DNA of 9,814 nucleotides from JAXGPP01 sp964436865. GTDB taxonomy: Bacteria > Planctomycetota > Planctomycetia > Pirellulales > Thermoguttaceae. Both the position numbers and the translations under genes were made by a program. The notes beneath the pieces were generated by a model, which saw nothing but the letters and a program-made list of their open reading frames with translations, made no database searches and had not been told where the DNA came from. Location of the stretch: contig CAYTFK010000273.1 of the NCBI GenBank assembly GCA_964436865.1, positions 1 to 9,814 on the forward strand, written 5' to 3'. Shown here one piece after another: positions 6,273 to 9,814 of this stretch. The first letter of the stretch is position 1. Each line of letters opens with the position of its first letter.

Positions 6273-7490
6273 GTGTCACCGAGGCTTTCCACGATCGAGG
6301 CGGCAGTAGCGGCGATCGCGCGTGGTGAAATCGTGATCGTCATGGACGCTGAAGATCGTGAGAACGAAGGAGACTTCGTTTGTGCGGCGGAGAAGGCGAC
6401 CCCAGCCGCGGTGAACTTCATGATTACCCACGGCAAGGGACTGCTGTGCATGCCGGTGCTGCCCGACGTCTGCCGGCGGCTGGACCTGCCGCCGATGGTC
6501 GAGCATAACACGGCCCCGCTGGCGACGAGTTTCACGATCCCGGTGGACCATCGCAGTTGCCGCACGGGTATTACCGCCCAGGAGCGGTCGTGCACGATCC
6601 TGGCGATTGCCGACCCGGACAGCCGCCCCGCCGACTTCGTTCGGCCCGGGCACCTCTATCCCCTGGAGGCCAAGGAAGGGGGCGTGTTGCGGCGCGCCGG
6701 GCACACCGAGGCGGCGGTCGACCTGGCGCGGATGGCCGGTTTGAGTCCGGCCGGCGTGTTGTGCGAGATCCTCGACGAAAGCGGCGACCGGGCCACCCGG
6801 GACCGGCTCTATGCCCTGGCCGAACAGTTTCACCTGGAGATCATCTCGATCGAGGATCTGATCCGCTATCGCCGCCGGAGCGAGAAGCTGGTCTACCGTC
6901 TGGCCGAGGCCAAACTGCCGACGAAATACGGCCGCGGGAAGATCATCGTCTACGGCGTCCGTTACGAGAGCCAGGAACCGGTGGCCGTGGTGATCGGCGA
7001 ACCGCACGTCACGAGCCAGGCGCCGTTGGTGCGATTGCATTCGTCGTGCTTTACCGGCGACCTGCTGGCGTCGCTGCGGTGCGACTGCGGCGACCAACTC
7101 CACCTGGCGATGGACATGATCGGCCGCGAAGGGTGCGGCGTGCTCGTGTACTTGCCGCAAGAGGGGCGGGGCATCGGGCTGGTGGAGAAAGTGAAGGCCT
7201 ACAACCTCCAGGACCAGGGGATGGACACCGTCGAGGCCAACATCGCCCTGGGGCACCAGGTCGACAGCCGGGACTACGGCGTCGGCATCCAGGTGCTCAA
7301 GGACCTCGGCCTGTCGACGGTTCGCCTGCTGACCAACAACCCCAAGAAGACCGACGCCTTCATCTACGGCGGTTTCGACCTGGACGTGGTCGACCAGGTG
7401 CCGATTCTGGGCCCCATCCACGAAGACAACATCCGCTATCTGACCGCCAAACGCGACAAGATGGGGCACCGCCTGCCGGAAGATCTTTGA
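6273..7490 (+). CDS. ribBA: Bifunctional 3,4-DHBP synthase / GTP cyclohydrolase II
   Basis: 405-aa cytoplasmic enzyme covering both branches that start riboflavin synthesis. The N-terminal half (about 1-200) converts ribulose 5-phosphate to 3,4-dihydroxy-2-butanone 4-phosphate. It has the acidic DRENEGD loop (28-34), H53 in THGKG, RTGITA (97-102), RPGHLYPL (124-131) and GHTEAAVDLA (143-152). The C-terminal half (about 205-400) opens GTP to the pyrimidine precursor. Its zinc ligands are C259, C270 and C272 in SSCFTGDLLASLRCDCG, followed by EGRGIGL (297-303), the KAYNLQDQGMDTVEAN segment (308-323) and TNNPKK (354-359). All main catalytic motifs look intact in both halves. The frame is open far upstream to 5652, but that part is antisense to the DUF362 gene. 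I start at GTG 6273, just before the conserved STIEAAVAAI, with GGAG 8 nt upstream. No other rib gene is adjacent. Confidence 0.96.
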   Translation: MSPRLSTIEAAVAAIARGEIVIVMDAEDRENEGDFVCAAEKATPAAVNFMITHGKGLLCMPVLPDVCRRLDLPPMVEHNTAPLATSFTIPVDHRSCRTGITAQERSCTILAIADPDSRPADFVRPGHLYPLEAKEGGVLRRAGHTEAAVDLARMAGLSPAGVLCEILDESGDRATRDRLYALAEQFHLEIISIEDLIRYRRRSEKLVYRLAEAKLPTKYGRGKIIVYGVRYESQEPVAVVIGEPHVTSQAPLVRLHSSCFTGDLLASLRCDCGDQLHLAMDMIGREGCGVLVYLPQEGRGIGLVEKVKAYNLQDQGMDTVEANIALGHQVDSRDYGVGIQVLKDLGLSTVRLLTNNPKKTDAFIYGGFDLDVVDQVPILGPIHEDNIRYLTAKRDKMGHRLPEDL

Positions 7491-7696
7491 GATTGGGCAC
7501 ATCGGGGGCGGGACGTTGAATTTGCGGCAGCCGGAGACTGGCCCGTTTTTCGGTGCACCAGGCCCACGGACCTGTCCCCTCCGGTCACAGGGAACCCTGC
7601 CGCGCCGACGGAATTCTGCCACGGCGGTGCAATAAATCCGCGGCCCGGCCGGGTCTTTCTATCGGAAGGACGTGCATCGGCGCTGGCGGAGGCTCA
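7491..7696. other. Intergenic gap between ribBA and the sigma operon
   Basis: This 206-bp gap has no gene that I can support. It holds a 12-nt inverted repeat, CAGGG-AA-CCCTG (7588-7599), and the 10-nt palindrome CCCGGCCGGG (7644-7653). A GGAACC hexamer (7591-7596) lies inside the first repeat and resembles an ECF -35 element, but no -10 partner is clear. I see no strong hairpin with a T-tract after ribBA, so read-through into the sigma operon is possible. Confidence 0.4.
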
Positions 7697-8218
7697 ATGA
7701 ACGACCTGGGTGCAAGGCTGGCGCGGGGCGACCGGCAGGCGTTTGCCGAACTGTACGACGCCTGCGCCGCCCGGCTGCACCATTATCTGGTCGTGCAACT
7801 CCAGTCGCGCGCCGACGCCGACGACGCCCTGCAGGAGACGTTTCTGCGGCTGGCCCGCGGGCGGGAGAGGCTGGCTGCGGCAGAGAACCTGACGGCCTAT
7901 GTCTTTGCCGTCGCCCGGAACGAGGCCTCGCGGCTGGCTGCCCGGCGGCGCCGGACCGGCGCCAACAGGCTTTCGGGTGATTCGCTATTCGGTGGCGGGA
8001 GCGACGAATCGCAAGTTCGTGAGACGGCCGAACTGGTGGCGGCCGCACTGGCGCGGCTGCGGAGCGAGGAGCGTGAAGTGATCGAGCTGAAGACCTACGC
8101 CGCACTGACGCTGGCCGAGATCGCCGCGGTTACCGGCGCGCCGCCGGGTACGGTCGCCACGCGCTACCGCACGGCACTCAAAAAGCTGCGCCAGTTGCTC
8201 GTGAAGGAGTGGTCATGA
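7697..8218 (+). CDS. ECF-type RNA polymerase sigma factor
   Basis: 173-aa sigma-70-family factor of the short extracytoplasmic-function type. Sigma region 2 spans about residues 10-85, with AFAELYDACAARLHHYL and the acidic DADDALQETFLRLAR motif (40-54) that contacts core polymerase, then the AYVFAVARNEASRLAARRRR helix. A short linker leads to region 4 (about 118-168), with LRSEEREVIELKTY and the helix-turn-helix LTLAEIAAVTGAPPGTVATRYRTALKKLR that reads the -35 element. I see no C-terminal extension or extra domain. ATG 7697 has GGAGG (7688-7692) 4 nt upstream; the open frame back to 7553 adds 48 residues with no sigma character. Its stop overlaps the next start (ATGA, 8215-8218), pointing to translational coupling with the probable anti-sigma gene. 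The target promoters are unknown. Confidence 0.93.
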   Translation: MNDLGARLARGDRQAFAELYDACAARLHHYLVVQLQSRADADDALQETFLRLARGRERLAAAENLTAYVFAVARNEASRLAARRRRTGANRLSGDSLFGGGSDESQVRETAELVAAALARLRSEEREVIELKTYAALTLAEIAAVTGAPPGTVATRYRTALKKLRQLLVKEWS

Positions 8219-8766
8219 GCGATCGTGTCGACGAGATGCTCGACCGTTTGACGCCGCGCGGCCCGGACGCAACTCTCCGCGACCGCGTGCTTGCGGCGGT
8301 GGAGCAGGAACTTGCCGGGACTGATACTGCGGCCACGCGGCCGGCGGTGTCCCGACGCCGATCGCGCGAAGGGCGGCTGCTGGCCGCGACCGCGGCGGCA
8401 GTGGCGCTGGCCGTGGGGCTGAACTTCGCCGTGGCGGCCCGCGACGACGCGCTCGAGGCGAGGCTCTTCGGTCCCGCGCCGACGCCGCGATCGATCGCCG
8501 AGATCGTCGACGCCGTGGAATCGGTCACCGACCGCGAGACGGCCCAGCGCGTGCGGCAGCAGTTGATCGCCGCGCAACCGGCCCAGCGGAGCGGAAAAGA
8601 GGCAATCATCAGGCACTACGAGCGGCTGCTCGCCGAGTTGGCCGATGCCCAAGGGAGGACTCGCCGTGAAGATCGTGAAATGGATCGGCATCGTGCTGGG
8701 GTCATTGATCGCGATGCTACTCATCGCCAACGCCATCTGGGTATGGCGGAGTGGCGCCAAGCTTAG
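8215..8766 (+). CDS. Putative anti-sigma factor, single-TM protein
   Basis: 183-aa protein with a short cytoplasmic N-terminus (1-53), one transmembrane helix (about 54-76, LLAATAAAVALAVGLNFAVAA) and a helical exterior part (about 77-145). I recognise no zinc anti-sigma HxxxCxxC motif; the anti-sigma role is inferred from position and topology. ATG 8215 overlaps the sigma stop by 4 nt and has AAGGAG (8204-8209) 5 nt upstream. An alternative GTG at 8209 would be in frame but is less likely. The final 33 residues (151-183) overlap the next gene by 101 nt and become arginine/histidine-rich (EDREMDRHRAGVIDRD), unlike the preceding helix. This may be a shadow of the neighbouring gene caused by a frameshift near 8650, or a true long overlap. 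Confidence 0.68.
   Translation: MSDRVDEMLDRLTPRGPDATLRDRVLAAVEQELAGTDTAATRPAVSRRRSREGRLLAATAAAVALAVGLNFAVAARDDALEARLFGPAPTPRSIAEIVDAVESVTDRETAQRVRQQLIAAQPAQRSGKEAIIRHYERLLAELADAQGRTRREDREMDRHRAGVIDRDATHRQRHLGMAEWRQA
8651..8658 (+). promoter_or_regulatory. Ribosome binding site of the third sigma-operon gene
   Basis: AAGGGAGG is 7 nt before GTG 8666, an almost ideal Shine-Dalgarno, located inside the coding frame of the anti-sigma-like gene. It favours the GTG at 8666 over the in-frame ATG at 8645. Confidence 0.78.
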
Positions 8767-9814
8767 AGCCGAGATCGAGTCGATCCGCGCCGCGGGCGAC
8801 CCAGTGACGCTGCCGGAACTGGCGGGGCAACCGATCGCGCCCGAGAAGAACGCCGACACGTACTTGAGCCGCGCGGAGAAGGATCTGGAAGCGATCGGCC
8901 GCGAACTGAACGAGGTCTATAGCAGCGATTCCTTCCATGAAGGGCGGCTGAGCGCGGAGCACCTCGCCCTGATCGAGAAGACCCTGGCCGCCTACCCCGA
9001 CGTGCTCCCGCTATTGGAGCAGGCCGCGGCGGCCGAGGAGTATCATCTCGTTATGGATTATGGGTTGTCGCCGACCGCGTTCATGGCCGAGTACACGCTC
9101 CGGTTGTCGCGTCTCCGGTCCGTGGGTCGGCTGCTGAAGGCCCGCTCGCTACTGTTGGCAAAGCAGGGCGATCGGGATGCGGCTCTCCGCAGCACCATGT
9201 TGACGCTGCGTCTGACGCGCTTCCAGGATCCGATGATCATCGGCTATCTCGTAAACGTCGCCGTCCGCGGCATGGCGATCGACAGCGCGAGTCGCCTGCT
9301 GCAGGGAGGCGCGGTCAGCGACGAATTGCACCAGGAACTCGAAACTCTGCTGGCGCAGCACGATACTATGCCCGCTTTCCGCGAGGCGCTGCGGACCGAC
9401 CGGGCGTTCGGCATCAGCTCTTTCCGTGAGACCATTCCCGGCCGCAATAACTGGCTCTTTCGTGCATACTGGGATCCGGAGGAGATCGCTTACCTCAGGC
9501 TTATCAAGCAGGAGATGACGCTTACGGAACTGCCTTTCAGCGAGGTTACGCAAATCCGCCACCAGACCAAGTCGGGAGCGTGGGGAATGCTTGGGGGATT
9601 GGTTGCCCCCGCCGCCGAAAAGGCCCGCGAGGCCGCCGAGCGCGACCGGGCCAACGTGGCGTGTCTCCGCGTGGTGAATGCCCTGGTGCGGCGCGAGAAG
9701 CCTGACCAGCCGCCCAAGGCCGACCTGTCGGATCTCGGGTTGCCCGCCGAGGCTACCCGGGATCCGTTCAGATCGGAAGAGCGTCGTGTAGGGAAAGAGT
9801 GTAGGATAGGGTGT
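8666..9814 (+). CDS. Membrane-anchored protein of unknown function, 3' truncated by adapter
   Basis: An open frame from GTG 8666 to the window edge has no stop; only the first 368 codons (to 9769) are genuine sequence. The protein begins with a transmembrane helix (about 6-27, WIGIVLGSLIAMLLIANAIWVW), followed by a charged, mostly helical exterior domain. It resembles, from memory, a planctomycete-specific family of conserved hypotheticals containing an 'IRAAGDPVTLPEL' opening. The ending LPAEATRDPF just before the break looks like the start of a DPFSGKPL-type motif of the same family, suggesting that some tens of residues are missing. The catalytic or binding function is unknown. Co-occurrence with the sigma and anti-sigma-like genes, and the likely coupling, suggest an envelope component of that system. 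ATG 8645 is an alternative start seven codons upstream. Confidence 0.72.
   Translation, partial: MKIVKWIGIVLGSLIAMLLIANAIWVWRSGAKLRAEIESIRAAGDPVTLPELAGQPIAPEKNADTYLSRAEKDLEAIGRELNEVYSSDSFHEGRLSAEHLALIEKTLAAYPDVLPLLEQAAAAEEYHLVMDYGLSPTAFMAEYTLRLSRLRSVGRLLKARSLLLAKQGDRDAALRSTMLTLRLTRFQDPMIIGYLVNVAVRGMAIDSASRLLQGGAVSDELHQELETLLAQHDTMPAFREALRTDRAFGISSFRETIPGRNNWLFRAYWDPEEIAYLRLIKQEMTLTELPFSEVTQIRHQTKSGAWGMLGGLVAPAAEKAREAAERDRANVACLRVVNALVRREKPDQPPKADLSDLGLPAEATRDPFRSEERRVGKECRIGC
9770..9814 (+). other. Illumina TruSeq adapter read-through (non-genomic)
   Basis: Starting at 9770, the sequence AGATCGGAAGAGC and what follows match the reverse complement of the TruSeq universal adapter, without interruption, through about 9804. 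The last ten bases depart from the adapter, as expected for a low-quality read end. The match begins exactly after the DPF codons of the last gene. This stretch should be trimmed. It is an assembly artefact and not a biological element. Confidence 0.97.

Noticed and set aside
6276..7622. 448-codon open frame on the minus strand opposite ribBA
   Set aside because: ribBA has all its catalytic motifs on the plus strand; the antisense translation shows no known motif.
9770..9814. C-terminal residues RSEERRVGKECRIGC of the last gene
   Set aside because: They are translated from sequencing adapter, not genomic sequence.

Overview
This window looks like a bacterial chromosome segment from a planctomycete (Pirellulales-like). 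I infer this from family content, not from a marker gene. It has a Gfo/Idh/MocA oxidoreductase tail, a secreted EF-hand plus alpha/beta-hydrolase protein, a DUF1080 (3-keto-disaccharide hydrolase) protein, a Tat-exported DUF362 protein, and an ECF sigma operon with two membrane-anchored partners. The DNA is GC-rich throughout and GTG starts are used several times. I saw no tRNA, rRNA, transposase, CRISPR array or phage gene.

Layout. Positions 1-159 (+) hold the end of a Gfo/Idh/MocA-type oxidoreductase. It converges on a secreted calcium-motif esterase (196-1317, -). A 361-bp divergent region (1318-1678) separates that gene from a large chemoreceptor (1679-4111, +). The chemoreceptor has a periplasmic CxxCH (c-type heme) sensor, a HAMP domain, a cysteine-rich PAS domain and a signalling hairpin, and a strong hairpin terminator follows it. 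Next is a two-gene minus-strand unit, a DUF362 protein (start 6022) then a DUF1080 protein (end 4216). A 250-bp divergent region with a structured-looking leader precedes a bifunctional riboflavin gene, ribBA (6273-7490, +). The last block (7697 to the end, +) is an ECF sigma factor, a one-TM anti-sigma-like protein starting on an ATGA overlap, and a third gene coding a membrane-anchored protein. The third gene is open to the end of the window.

How the genes may work together. The sigma factor and its two neighbours overlap and probably form one translationally coupled signalling unit. The DUF362 and DUF1080 genes probably form an operon of exported proteins. RibBA makes both early riboflavin precursors. 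The chemoreceptor is probably a redox or ligand sensor feeding a CheA/CheW array encoded elsewhere. I see no functional link between the blocks beyond proximity.

The most important observation concerns data quality. The last 45 bases (9770-9814) are not genomic: they match Illumina TruSeq adapter read-through, ending in a degraded tail. The final gene is therefore cut at about 9769, and its last 15 apparent residues are an artefact. A second point to check is the 101-nt overlap between the anti-sigma-like gene and the following gene, which could be real or could reflect a single-base assembly error. I found no convincing novel system. The chemoreceptor's two cysteine-containing sensor modules and the ribBA leader are the best biological leads.
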